Assembly: GCA_002118135.1 (NCBI GenBank)
Contig: BDIU01000065.1
Location: 62,001 to 126,000, forward strand
Origin: Trebouxia sp. TZW2008
Taxonomy: Eukaryota; Chlorophyta; Trebouxiophyceae; Trebouxiales; Trebouxiaceae
Length of the DNA: 64,000 nt
Direction: 5' to 3'
The notes under the pieces are model-generated. The model was not told where the DNA came from. It saw only the letters and a program-made list of their open reading frames with translations, and searched no databases. Below, one piece after another: positions 33,501-44,400 of the stretch. The stretch's first letter is position 1; each line of letters begins with the position of its first letter. The position numbers and the translations under genes were made by a program.

Positions 33501-36500
33501 CTGTGGTTCAAGGCCGGCAACACTACAGGGGAGCTATTCCAGTACCTCTTCAGCCATAATGGCAACGCTGATGGAGATGACTGGGGACCCAATCAGGTCA
33601 GTGATCACCCTGAAAACCTTTGAGTTGCTTGTTTCCATCAAGCACGAAGCATGCTTTTTCCTTGCTACATGTTAGCAGGATGCGAGCAAACAAGTAGGAG
33701 TGTTGCTGCCATGTGCTGGGTGCTATTGTTGCTTTTCTGTGTCGGCTCTTCTTGTGCTGGGTCTTGGCTTGATCCTGGTATCACTGACCAGACGCAGAAC
33801 AGTATTGCGGGAGCCTTCAGGTGCTCATGCTGCTGCAGGTAGCAATTTTATTCCCCGAAGAGCAGCATCCCAGATGTGGTGTAGTCAGAGCCATGGTCAA
33901 GGACACCAGCAATGAGTACAACACCAGCACTGCTGGGCAAGAGGTGTTCCTAGACTCAGGAAACTTGGTGCCAAACAACACTCATCATCGCCTTTAGCAA
34001 TGCCCATGCTGCTGCAGGTGGCGATTCTGTTCCCTGAGGAACAGCATCCCAGGTATGGTGTGGTCAGGGCTATGGTCAAGGACACCAGCAACGAGTACAA
34101 TACCAGCACAGCAGGGCAAGAGGTGTTCTTGGACTCAGATGGTTTGGTGGCAGACAATGTAGCACAGCCAAGGCCTGGGGTTACAGGGTCTGTTGGAGAT
34201 GGGCAGTGGCATATGGTCACCTTGACCACACATGCTGACCTGTCCACTGGGTTCCTCATGTACCTGGATGGAATTGAGGTTGGTGACATGCTCTCAGGAA
34301 ACTACACAGGTGAGCTGATCCATTTGATATTTACACAACGATACTTGACCACACATGCTGACCTGAGCATTGGGTTTCTGATGTACCTGGACAGGACTGA
34401 GGTTGGTGACATGCTCCAAGGAAACTACACAGGTGAACTCATGCGTCTGCCTCCGATTAATTGCAGAAAAATCACACCTGACTGGCCACTTGACTACACA
34501 TGCTGACTTGATCACTGGGTTTCTGATGTGCCTGGATGGAACTGAGGTTGGTGACATGCTCTCAGGAAACTATACAGGTGAGCTGATCCATTTCATAACC
34601 AAATGACAATACTTGACCACACATGCTGGACTGGGCACTGGGTTTCTGATGTACCTTGGTGAAATTGAGGTGGGTGACATGCTCCCAGGAGACTACACAG
34701 GTGAGCTGACCTGCCTTGGTCTGTTTGAAACCAGAACTGCAATACTTGAGTATGCATGCTGACCTAAGTACGGGGTGTCTGATGTACCTCAATGAGGTTG
34801 GTGACATGCTCTCAGGACACTACACAGGTGAGCTGATCCATTTGATTTTTTACACAACAATACTTGAGCACACATGCTGACCTGAGCATTGGGTTTCTGA
34901 TGTACCTGGACGGGATTGAGGTTGGTGACATGTAAATACACAGGTGCACTCATGCGTCTGCCTCTAATTAAATGCAGGAAAATCAAATGACTGGCTACTT
35001 GACTACACATGCTGACTTGAGCACTGGGTTCCTGATGTGTCTGGATGGAGTTGACGCTGATGACATGCTTCAAGTAAAGTACATTGGTGAGCTGACCTCT
35101 GTTAAGGTTGTGCTCTTATAGGGACAATGCATGAGTGCTCCTTGAGGGCTTCACAGCAACCATGGTGCAAGGGTTCCCTTGCTAAGCAGACCTGATCTGA
35201 CTAAGGCATGGGATGTAACTAGTGTCCTACCTTGTGCTGATGAAGTGTGGCAAAGCGTGTTATCATCACTCTGCAGGGGACAAAGTGCTTGCCAAGCACT
35301 ACCTGCCATACTTTTCGTTTGCACATCAAGCAGCACTATCATGCTGCCATGCTGCGTGCTGAGGCAAAGGCGCAGCTGGTTTTGCCACTATGCCTGTGCA
35401 GCTTCTGGTGTGGTGTATGACAGGCTGGACATCTGCAGCGATCATACTAAATCGCCTTGTGGATGCATGCTGACGCTGGACCCGCTCAGGCAAGCAACAT
35501 TTGGTGCAGAAGTCTTCTGTCAGTCTGGACCTCCACATCAGCTGTGACTCAGGTCCAAACATGCCCTTCAAGCAGATCTGTAAAGGCCTTTTGTCTCTTA
35601 GAAGCACTGTGGCTGCAGGCACCAATGGCACGGTGACAGCCACAGGCGGCAGCAGCATGAACCTCACCACAGCCATGACCCTTTGCCAAAGAGCAGATGA
35701 TGAACCAGACCGCGGCTTTGATGGCAGGTCAGATCTTGTCACAAAAGTTGACGCCGCATGTCGAGAGTCTTCTTGCAAACAGAATTCTGGCAATGCAATG
35801 CTGTTTTGTGGGCATAAGAGCGCTTTGCTTGTTGGAGTCTTGTGAACAAGGTCCTGGCAAAGGTGCAGACAAAGAAGCACTTGGCCTGTCAAAAGCTTCG
35901 CGACATAGGTCTGGTGATACTAATGACATAGGAGCACTGGTTCTGACAGTGTGCTACAGGCGGTATTGGCAGGCTGCACAAGCTCATGCTTCTTGATTGC
36001 TGCTAAAGACTGTTTGCATGAGTGTATACCATCACACTCTACCAGGCTCATGTTTGATGATTCTGCTTCTGGGCTATGTCACTGGAAGCACAGATGTAAA
36101 ATCATCTGACATGAGCCTAGTAGAGACAAGTAGGCACGGTTTGTGTGCTGCTCAGCAATGAGCAGAAGCTGCATGTTTTGCGCTTTGAACATCGTGAGCC
36201 TGCTCAGCCGTACAATGTACGAAGCTGCGACTGCAATCGAACTGCTCTGTGTGCTGCAGAACCCAGCCACATGACAAGCTTGATTGCCAGCAACATGTAA
36301 TATGCACAATGTCAAACTTGACTATAGAACAAGTTTTGGCTACAATCAATGTGCGCTGGATGTGCTGCAGAGCCTCACTGTATGACAAGCTTTGACTGCA
36401 GTCAATTTGTACTGTCACTGCAATCAAGAGGTGCTGTGTGTGCTGTAGACTCTCCTCTTTGGCTATCTGGACATCAGTGCTGGACCCAGCCAATGTCACA

Positions 36501-37864
36501 GCATTGTTCAACTATGGCCTGGCAGATGTGCCATACCTTGCTAATGCCACAGCATTTCTGCAGTCCGCTCTGTCAGCTGATCTCAGCTCTCCACAGGCCG
36601 CACCTGTTGCCCCTGCAGCTGCACCAGCGACTATTCCGGCAGCTGTGCCAGCAGGTGTGCCAGTAGCTGCTCCACCAGGTAGGAATTGTCATGATGTTGA
36701 ATGCAGTCTGCCATATCAGCTGATCTAACCTGTCGCCGTGCCTGTTGCACCGGCAGCCACACCAGCAACTGTTACGGCAGCTGCTCACACAGCTATACTA
36801 TCAGCTGCTCCTCAAGGTAGGCAATGTCATGATTTACAGCATTCCTGCAGTCCGCTCTGTGAGCTGATCTGACCTCTCCACAGGCCACACCTCTCACCCC
36901 GGCAGCTGCACCAGCAACTTTACCGGCAGCTGTGCCAGCAGCTGTACCAGTGGCTGTCCCTCCCGGTAAGTATTGTCATGATGCTGACTGCAGTACACGA
37001 AGGGAATGGGCCATCGACTGCTCTGTTAGCTGATCTGATCCTGCATAGGCCGCTCCTGTTGCGCCAGCAGCTGCACCAGCGAGTATTCTGGCAGCTGTGC
37101 CAGCAGCTGTACCAGTAGCTGCCCCTCCAGGTAGGCATTGTCACGGTGATCAATGCAGTATACAAAGGTGTTGGAATAGTAAGTGCTCTGTCAGATGATG
37201 TGGCCCCTCCACATGCCGCTCCTGTTGCACCAGCAGCGGCAACGGCGACTATTCCGCCAGCTGAGCCAGCAGTTGTACCAGTGGCTGCCCCTCCAGGTAG
37301 GCACTATCATGTTGATTGATGCAGTGTGACAAGCCAGTGGGACATTGAGTCATTCTGTGTATGAGCCTCATGGCACAGCATGTATATCATGTGGTGCAGA
37401 AATACTGCAATTGAGAACGCCAGATGTAGTCTTGGCTTGCACAAGACTCAGGCCTTGTTCAGTAGCTGCATTGCGTAGCATTGCAGCACTGGTCACACAC
37501 AGGCAATTTTGAGTTAGCAGCAAGTGAAGAAGCACTCAGCCACAGGAAAGAAAAAGCAAGAACACAAAAGCAAAAGTCTAAGGCAGCAGGCAGCACAGCA
37601 GGAGCCTTGGTGAGCAGTAACAGCCCAGCACAGGCGGATATCATAACAACTGCTGCAGGCTTGGGGTCAGATGAGGGGTCAACAACAGGTGGCAATCAAG
37701 GAGGCAAACATGGCTTGTCTGGTGGAGCTGTGGCTGGCCTGGTGGTAGGAGTGGTGGCAGCCTGTGCTGTGGCAGGACTACTGGGGCTGCTGCTGTTCAG
37801 ACGACGCAAGCCTACAGCAGCAACAAATGCTGGGTCAGCGCCTTCCCTTTCAGCTTTGATCTAA
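27522..37864 (+). CDS. Large cell-surface protein: two LamG-like domains, Ala/Pro stalk, C-terminal transmembrane helix
   Basis: The first domain is spread over exons ending 27589 (PTALFPLAG), from 27711 (DFTGYVKLPAQQ), about 28520-28707 (WAMNLWFKPSNEGGGEFQYL), 29566-29865 (DGLWHMVTLTT) and a jelly-roll end finishing near 30752 (LYDSGFNQEQVYALFQQ), then about 31285-31349. The second repeats the plan: PPPAAFFPLSG near 32045, an exon ending 32618, 33421-33596 (SFSINLWFKAGNTTGELFQY) and 34018-34309 (GDGQWHMVTLTTHADL). A Pro/Ala stalk (36597-37296) and a final exon (stop 37862-37864) follow; it reads VAGLVVGVVAACAVAGLLG plus LLLF, then RRRK. This is a single-pass surface protein with the C terminus inside; N-T-S/T sites suggest glycosylation. 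WhMVtLt and LYD..f...QV match LamG/concanavalin-type folds. Ligand unknown. The first exon and signal peptide were not found, and the part 35090-36440 is only partly explained. Alternatively these are two genes, but the shared stalk and spacing argue against it. Confidence 0.7.
28891..28933. repeat. Perfect 19-bp inverted repeat (hairpin)
   Basis: Arms accccatctgctgctcaag and its exact reverse complement are separated by ggcgt. It lies in an intron of the LamG gene. The perfect match contrasts with the diverged repeats around it. Confidence 0.9.
30004..30640 (+). repeat. Echo array of LamG domain 1 terminal exon, 5 copies
   Basis: Starts lie near 30014, 30160, 30320, 30475 and 30571 (real), each carrying (g)atgggaacggagggctgtt then ggccggccaatgaggctgga. 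The first has lost the AG, the second carries a small internal deletion, and the fourth is truncated after about 50 bp. Only the last continues into the open exon ending at 30752. Confidence 0.85.
30785..30959 (-). mobile_element. MITE-like element, copy 1 (175 bp)
   Basis: Starts CAGTAAGTGCTTTTTGTAAG and ends with the other terminal repeat (agacaagccactg). Sub-repeats of gtaaggaca lie inside. It is inverted relative to the copies at 41560 and 61894. A TA flanks the CAGTA end. The ends resemble Tigger/pogo-type terminal repeats; no transposase is present. It lies in a LamG gene intron. Confidence 0.7.
31506..31539. repeat. Perfect 14-bp inverted repeat
   Basis: Arms agtcatggagtaac and gttactccatgact are separated by ctatga. 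Intronic in the LamG gene. Confidence 0.85.
31625..31990. repeat. Intronic tandem repeat around tgcagtgatgtcaatagca
   Basis: Units of about 90-175 bp recur, sharing gtgtgcttgac(c/t), gatgtcaatagca(t/c)atgg, ctcagtgcag and cactgcagtgaaagcacatg. Located in the LamG gene intron between the two domains. No coding match. Confidence 0.7.
33839..33990 (+). repeat. Nearly intact echo of the LamG domain 2 exon start
   Basis: The copy begins after gctgcag at 33839, 179 bp before the real exon at 34018, and stays open for about 50 codons (VAILFPEEQHPRCGVVRAMV and on) before a stop. Only a few residues differ. No good donor follows. A shorter echo of the preceding exon (33421) lies at 33326-33420. Confidence 0.8.
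34215..35090 (+). repeat. Donor-side echo array of LamG domain 2 exon, 7 copies
   Basis: Exon ends with a following GT lie at 34309 (real), 34432, 34577, 34700, 34827, 34943 and 35086. Copies read LTTHADLSTGFLMYLDG then EVGDMLSGNYTG with small changes. Six of seven are open; the sixth has a TAA and a deletion. No acceptor precedes copies 2-7. Copies 1 and 2 are in one continuous reading frame through the 33 bases between them. Confidence 0.9.
36597..37296 (+). repeat. Five 82-bp Ala/Pro stalk exon copies
   Basis: Segments 36597-36678, 36735-36816, 36884-36965, 37049-37130 and 37215-37296 are all exactly 82 bp and all end before GT. Copies 1, 3 and 4 follow AG, while copies 2 and 5 have lost it (tc and at). 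Each codes for a run such as APVAPAAAPATIPAAVPA. Since 82 is not a multiple of 3, each included copy shifts the frame by one. Confidence 0.9.
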
Positions 37865-40376
37865 GGCATTCTATTGCCATGTTGTGAATGCCACATTGCA
37901 ATGGAATGCTGTAACAGCGCAATCTCACATGGCGGCACTCTGGCCTGACTGCTGCGCTTTCTCTTGCTTACATGCTGCAAGCCTACAGTAGTCACAAATG
38001 CTGGGGGATCTGCAATCAATTTTGGACTTAGGCTTTCTGTTGCCAAGGTGTGCATTTGACATCGCAGTATTGCAGCATATTGTTGCAATACTACATGCAC
38101 AACCATGGAACACCACAGCACTGCAATGTTATTATGGCAGGATTGCCGAGGTTGCAATTGCTCCTATTCAGAGATTGCAAGCCTATAATGGTCCCACATG
38201 TTTCATCTGCTTTCACCTTGGCCTGAAAGGCCTGACGGTGTTTTCAGCAGCATGGCAACAAATGTCTGAAGCAGCAGGAGTCCGCATAGGTAATGTATCT
38301 CATTTTGCACTCAAGAAAGCAGAGCACAAAGCCATGAGGGCAGTTTGCAATGGCCAGTGTTGCTCCTATCGGCAAGAATTGACAGTCAAGGGTGCACAGG
38401 ATGCCTCTCCTTTGAGTGTATGCAAGCAACAGTATGCAACTTTGCTGATTGTCGCACTTGCTTGACGGATGGTTGCTGCATGTGCCATCAGCAGCTTGTC
38501 TTGACGAATTGTGTTGTATTGGGTATTCAGGAAGTTCAAGACCTTTCAAGACGAAACTGGACCTGTGCCGAATGAGCCAGGCACACTGGCTGGTGAGCCT
38601 GGCGCCAGAATCTTATGGACACAGAAATCTTCTTCAGAGCTGCTGCCCAGCAAGTTTGCCATGCCAGCTTAGCAAGTAGGCTGACGTGAGCGTGGCATGG
38701 GATGTTGGGACTAGTGTTGACTGCAGGCTAGGCACTGCCATGCAAGGGTTGCAACTGCAAAATGTTCTGTGCTCACATGTCTAGCTCTTTTCTGCTTGTT
38801 CGTTTGGTCGATTTGATACATCACCGGTCAGAATGACCTGTACCATCATGAGGCAGTATGTGTCCTGATTGTTGAAGAAATAGCACCACACTATATGTCT
38901 TGTTGCCAAAGCTTCTGCTATTTGTCTCATGCGAGGCATGTTCACTGCAGCTGCTTCATGAAGATCAGCTCCGAGCTTGCTTTACAATTGTTGTATTCAT
39001 AGCATTTCATGTGTATGATTGCCGCTGCTTAGATGCCTCAGTGTTTTAGTGTCAACGCTTCATTCAAGATGCCCTTGTTGCTTGTCCATGAACAAGCATA
39101 CTAGAATATTCGGTTGCAATGGCACTCTGGTACAACGACTTGCTTGTTGGCGTTTTGGATGATAACATGCGCTGATATCCTTGTTCAACTGGTAAACGGT
39201 TTACCACCACACTTTTGTGTTTGCGTCATAAATTTCAAGTGGTCACGGTTGACAGTCACATTCGTAGGCCATTGTTTATTTCAAGAGCACGTGTAGTACT
39301 ACAACTTCTAAAAGGCTCATAACAAACAACACGCAGGCTTTGCCTAGGCACTAGTGGATGAACAGAACTGAAAGAAAAACTGCGTAAGCATACAAGTGAG
39401 GCAGCAATCCAGGCATTACAGCCTTATCTGACAGTCAAAGCATACAAGTGTCTTCTAATGAGAAGGTGACAGATGGAGCCACCATAGTAATGTACATTTG
39501 CATGGCACATTTTGCCTCTAGCTAAAACGTGCTTCATGCCTGTCGGTGAAGGCAGTCATGGTGATCTACTTCTAAATCAACAACACTGTCAAACTACAAG
39601 TATGTCATGTGACAATTGATGACAGCTGCAGTTGTTGCGGATGCGTCCTGCATGGCAGCATGCAGCCCTAGCAATTGCAATGCTGCTGTCATTTACTACG
39701 CACAGAGGTTGTGCACCGGTCACATCCAGACTGCCAACGGTAAAGGAAAAAAAGAAAAGTCAAAAGCTGTAGGTGTCACAGTGGGAGCTGCTGTGCGTAG
39801 TGGCAACCTGGGATAGTACAGACTGCAATCAGCTGTTGCGCTGCAGCAATGCATATGCTGATAATATGCAACACCCAAGTTAGTCAGCATGAGCCTTATG
39901 GCACACAATGCATTTGTTTGCACACTTGGTCAGTCAAACACACAGGAGACACCCAGCAGTTGAGACATGAGATCTTGACATATGTGCCTTGAAAACTCTT
40001 CCTTTCTGTCCAGAACAGCATGCAAAGCTTTCTGAGGCTCCTGAGTCACCCCATATAAGTCATGGTAGAAGCGCTGTTGCAACTCATGGCCTGCAACAGA
40101 AGCACAGGACGCTCAACAACCGATTAGCAAAACTTGAACTTCATTTCATTGAGGTTCAAGCGCACTGTCTGGGCACCAGATACGATCACAGTGCCCTGTG
40201 ACAATCTTGAGCTGGGATTACCCAGGACAGGCTTGCACTGCAAAATTGGAACAACTCAAACTACAATACATGGTAGCTTAAGCTGCATCCCATGAAAACG
40301 AGTTCGATTGGACTGTCAGCTGTGCAACACAGCATGCCACGCCTCAATGTTGACTGCTTTGGGGGCAGCAACTCCA
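37865..40376. other. Intergenic region with echoes of the LamG protein C terminus
   Basis: The end of the coding region (gcaagcctacagcagcaaca, then aaatgctggg) recurs near 37978-38060 and weakly near 38175, past the stop at 37864. A lysine-rich trace (GKGKKEKSKAVG near 39740) resembles the KQKSKAAG segment of the last exon. The remainder, including 38700-39600, shows no gene. Confidence 0.55.
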
Positions 40377-40656
40377 GGCTCCCTCTGCTCACAGAGGCTG
40401 CTGTTATGACACCTGACAGAGTACTGTTTTCTCTGCTCTGTGCCAATGTAATGTATAAGGTTAACAGGCAGCTCAGAAAGCAAATGCTCATTTACTGGCA
40501 AAGACAACCTCTCAGCAAAAGGTGGCCCACTCGAGGGTGAGTGGCTTGCGTCGTATCTGTGACCGTGCGCACCTGAAAAGAAGAGAAATCGGACAAGAAA
40601 ATTGAAGTCTGCACTGTGAGGCGTCATAACCGGAGCCTCTGTCTTTAGAGGCAGCC
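40377..40656. repeat. Inverted repeat, 43-bp imperfect arms
   Basis: 40377-40419 (ggctccctctgctcacagag and on) and 40614-40656 are reverse complements with roughly a quarter of the positions differing, around a 194-bp centre. Both contain a ttatgac core. It could be a foldback element near the 3' end of the JMJ31 gene. Confidence 0.55.
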
Positions 40657-41455
40657 CAAGAAACACACCTGTTTTAAAGCATTCAGCGTCTGCCTGCTCA
40701 AGCTTCTGAGTGAGCACTCCAGCAGCAGCGGGCAGCAAGGCATGCAGCAACACAGACTTCTGGTATCTCAGTTCTGTGCTACTGTGATTTTGTGACTGCC
40801 CGCACCTGCTTCAGAGCGTTCAGCATCTGCCTGCTCCAGCTTCTGGGTGAGCAGCTCAGCAGCAGCAAGCGGCAGGTCATGCAGCATAGCATCCTGGTTT
40901 TTCTGTTCTGTGCTAGTGCGATTTGTGACTGTCCGCACCTGTTTCAGAGCGTTCAGCATCTGCCTGCTGCAGCTTTTGAGTGAGCAGCTCAGCAGCAGCA
41001 GGTAGCAGGGCATGCAGCAGAATAGACTTCTGTTTTCTCAGTTCTGCGCTAGTGTGATTTGTGACTGCCTGCCCCTGCTTCAGAGCGTTCAGCGTCTGCC
41101 TGCTCCGGCTTGTGTGCGAGACGTCGACCAGCAGCAGGCGACAAGGCATGCAGCAGCATACACTTCTGGGGTTTTGTGTCTGCATCAGTGTGATGTGTGA
41201 CTGCCCACACCTGTTTCAGAGCGTTCAGCGTCTGCCTGCTCCAGCTTCTGAGTGAGCAGCTGAGCAGCAGCAGGCGGCAGGGCATGCAGCAGCATAGAGT
41301 TGTGTTTTCTCTGTTCTGTGCTGGTGTGATGTGTGACTGTCTGCACCTGTTTCAGAGCATTGAGCATCTGCCTGCTCCAGCTTCTGAGTGAGCAGCTCAG
41401 CAGCAGCAGGCGGCAGGGCATGCAGCAGCAGAGCCTCCAAAGTACGAGGCACACG
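40640..41455 (-). repeat. Donor-side exon echo array of JMJ31-like gene, about 135-bp unit, 6 copies
   Basis: Exon ends (LLHALPPAAAELLTQKLEQA then a SETG-type end) lie at plus-strand positions near 41345, 41211, 41074, 40939, 40804 and 40669. Five keep the donor GT after gaaacag/gaagcag; the third has GG instead. The coding sense is preserved in most copies. The first copy is joined to the long exon body. Confidence 0.88.
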
Positions 41456-44400
41456 CCTGACCATCAGCCCCAACACCGCTTGAACAGCTTGTGGGCTCAA
41501 TGCAGCAAAGATGCGGGTGATGGCATGCTCTGTCCCTGCAATATCAGCCAAAACTTACACAGTGATCTCCCAACGTAGAGACTGCATGATTTACCAAGAA
41601 AAATGTCCTTACAGTGAAATGCTCTTACTCAGAAGCACCACTGCAGTCAGAATGCAGTGATTGGTCACCAATGGCGTGGTCCTTACACCAAGATTATCCT
41701 GACATCAAGTGTCCTTACAACGAGACGTTCCTGTAAAATCATCTGAGTGGCAAATGAGTGAAGCCATTGTGTTTCAATGTGCTGTGGCATGGCAGGTGCA
41801 GAATGCGCAGCAAAAGCTGGCCAGACCTTCCATTGACAGCTAAGAAATGAGGCATCAAAAGCTTGCAGGGATGAAGCAATGTCCTGCATTCCAGTCAATG
41901 CCTGTACTGCCTGATGTCTAGCTGCCAGATTGCCGTTCATGAATGTCCATGCATACTGGCAAACTTCCGATCTCCAGGTGATCAAGCAGCGTACAGTCAT
42001 CTGTAGCCACTGCAAGCCTACCAGATGCTGGCTGTCCTTCACGTTGCAGGTTGAGTGCATCAGCTACAGCAGTGGCTAGCAGCTGCATTGCTGCAAGACA
42101 CAGGGGACTGCTGTCCAGCTCACTGCTGCCAGATCCATTGACTGCTGCTATAGTAACGCTGTGATTAGGGTGTTGATGGCGCTTTGGAGCTCTGCTACTT
42201 CCTCCTGCTGGGTTATGCTCTGAGCTTCTGGATAAGTCACAAGCCTTCCGCTTCCTGTGCTGCCTCTGATTGTTCAAGCTGCTGTTGCTGTGCTCAGCTG
42301 CTTGGCTATTTGTTGCAACAGAGTCAGGCTGGCTAGCTTCTGTACTGATGACCTGGCATTGCAAACTTGCATTGAATGGCATGGGGACTGCTGCTGATGT
42401 CAACCTAGGATTTGACGCTTCATCTGCTGATGACAACGATGTGGTGCTGCCATCTTCAGAAGAAGAGGAAGCAGAAGAGCTGGAAGAGGCAGAAGCGGTT
42501 GGTGCACTGAAAGAGCCCTGCCCTGACTGGTCACCAGCAGCGTCTTGCAAGGCTTGTAGCTGAGGGTGTGGCACTACAGAGGCCAGTGCCTTAGAGCGCT
42601 GTGAATCAAGCAGGCCATCAACCACACGGCGCAGGTAGTATTGGTGCATGTGGGGCTGCAAGCTTCGGGTGAAGGCGGACTGCCACCAGAAGTTGACTGC
42701 TATGGTGGTGTCTTGGCTGTCCACCTGATGCCACCAGCCTTCAGGAATGAACAGTGCATCGCCTGCCTGTGCAAGTAAACAACAATAGGGGTTTGCTACA
42801 AGGGAAGTTAGTCAGGATGTGTGCAGCAAGGCACAGGTAGTACCGGTGCATGTGGAGCTGCAGCCTTTTGGTGAAGGCGGACTGCCACCAGAAGTTGACT
42901 GCTATGGTGGTGTCTTGGCTGTCAACCTGATGCCACTAACCCTCAGGAATGAACAGTGCGTCACCTGCCTGTGCCAGAAGCCCAGTTGGTCAGAAAACAT
43001 ACAAAGAGCGAAGCCAGTTACAAGTGAGCTTCAAGGGAGGACAGGACAGAAAGTGTGCAGACCACCATGCAGGGCCATGGTTTAGGAGGTTGGTGCTGGT
43101 GCAGGTCGCCTGGAAGGACAGCAGGCAATGAGGCCCTGGTGAATGACTGGCAGACACTGATTTGCACAGGCAGAATAAAAAGGCATTTCAGCACAATGTG
43201 CAGGCACTCACTCACAAACAGATGCACCTCAAGAGGTCAGCAAAACCAGAACTGCACAACGATCATGTTGTGATGCAATCATCGAACGAAAAAGGGCAGT
43301 GTACACTGATAATGTCTACACTCTTGCTGATTCAGTGACAGAATGAATGGCAATCTGCATAGCAGCTCCAGCATAGACATTTCTGCAGCATTGCCTGCAA
43401 AAAGGAAACATCTGTACCATCAGGCGTCAGAGTTACGTCTCTGTGCAGATAGGCAGCCCTGGATTGCTGCTTGTACAGTAACAATCAGCAGAAATATGAC
43501 CTATGCAAGGACCTTGCATAGGTCAGCTCTATGTTCAACTGTGTCTATCAAGGCTTACCTGTAAGACAAACTCCTGCTGATGCTCCAAAGCTTGTCTATA
43601 TAAGGGATGCTGCTCAATGTCAGGGTGAGCAAAGTTGACACGACTGTGATTGGGGGACTCGCCAAGCACTGAGAGAGGGTACAGCTGGTGTGTGACTTCT
43701 GGGGTCATCAGCTTGACAGTCTTCTTGCCTTGCACCAGGCACAACAGGTTGTGATAGGGGTCATGATGCAAGCTGGATCGTGAGCCCCTGCATGTTGTCA
43801 GTTGTCATGATTGTCAAAACTGTCATGATCATCAATGCCAAGAGCCAATGCAAATCAAAGCGAGCTAAGGCTTCAGGTGTACAGCAACATCTTGAACACA
43901 AGTACACTCGTCACAAAAATATCTTCGCTGTCAGGACACTGCATCTAGTTTCCAAACACTGAATTCTGACTGCTGCGGCACCTTCTTGTAAGGGCATTAT
44001 GAGGTAAGAATAACACATTTGGCAATGAGCGTGTTGTACCAAAATCCACTGCAATTGGTGTATTCTGTGTCTCACTACAGAGTGTGAAGTGCCCATACCT
44101 GATGCTCATCCACAGGTTTGTGGCTGTGACGTCAACATGGCTGAGCATGTGTGGCGTGGTGAAATCCCTGCGTAAAGGTGTTAATGGCCCCCCAGCATCA
44201 AGGCTGGCTTGCGCTAGATATGCCTGCCAGCTATGCAGGCCATGCAGACCATCATCTGTGCTTGCTGACCCTTGACTGTGCTGTGTTCCTCGATCACCGG
44301 TGAGGACAGGGGAATCTGTGTTCTGGCCTGTGAGGCTGTGCTGTGCTGGCCTGCTTCCCATGGGGACAGCTGAGTCTATGTTCTGTCCCATGAGGCTGTT

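Noticed and set aside
34215..35090. CRISPR-like regular repeats
   Set aside because: The units are diverged, code for a LamG strand and end in splice donors in a eukaryotic gene. Spacers are repeat-derived, not unique, and no cas gene is present.
40261..41578. Series of similar plus-strand ORFs
   Set aside because: They are antisense readings of the 135-bp JMJ31 exon array.
43975..44060. Fourth MITE copy
   Set aside because: It shares gtaag(g/a)-type words with the MITE family, but ends and centre do not align; too weak to call.
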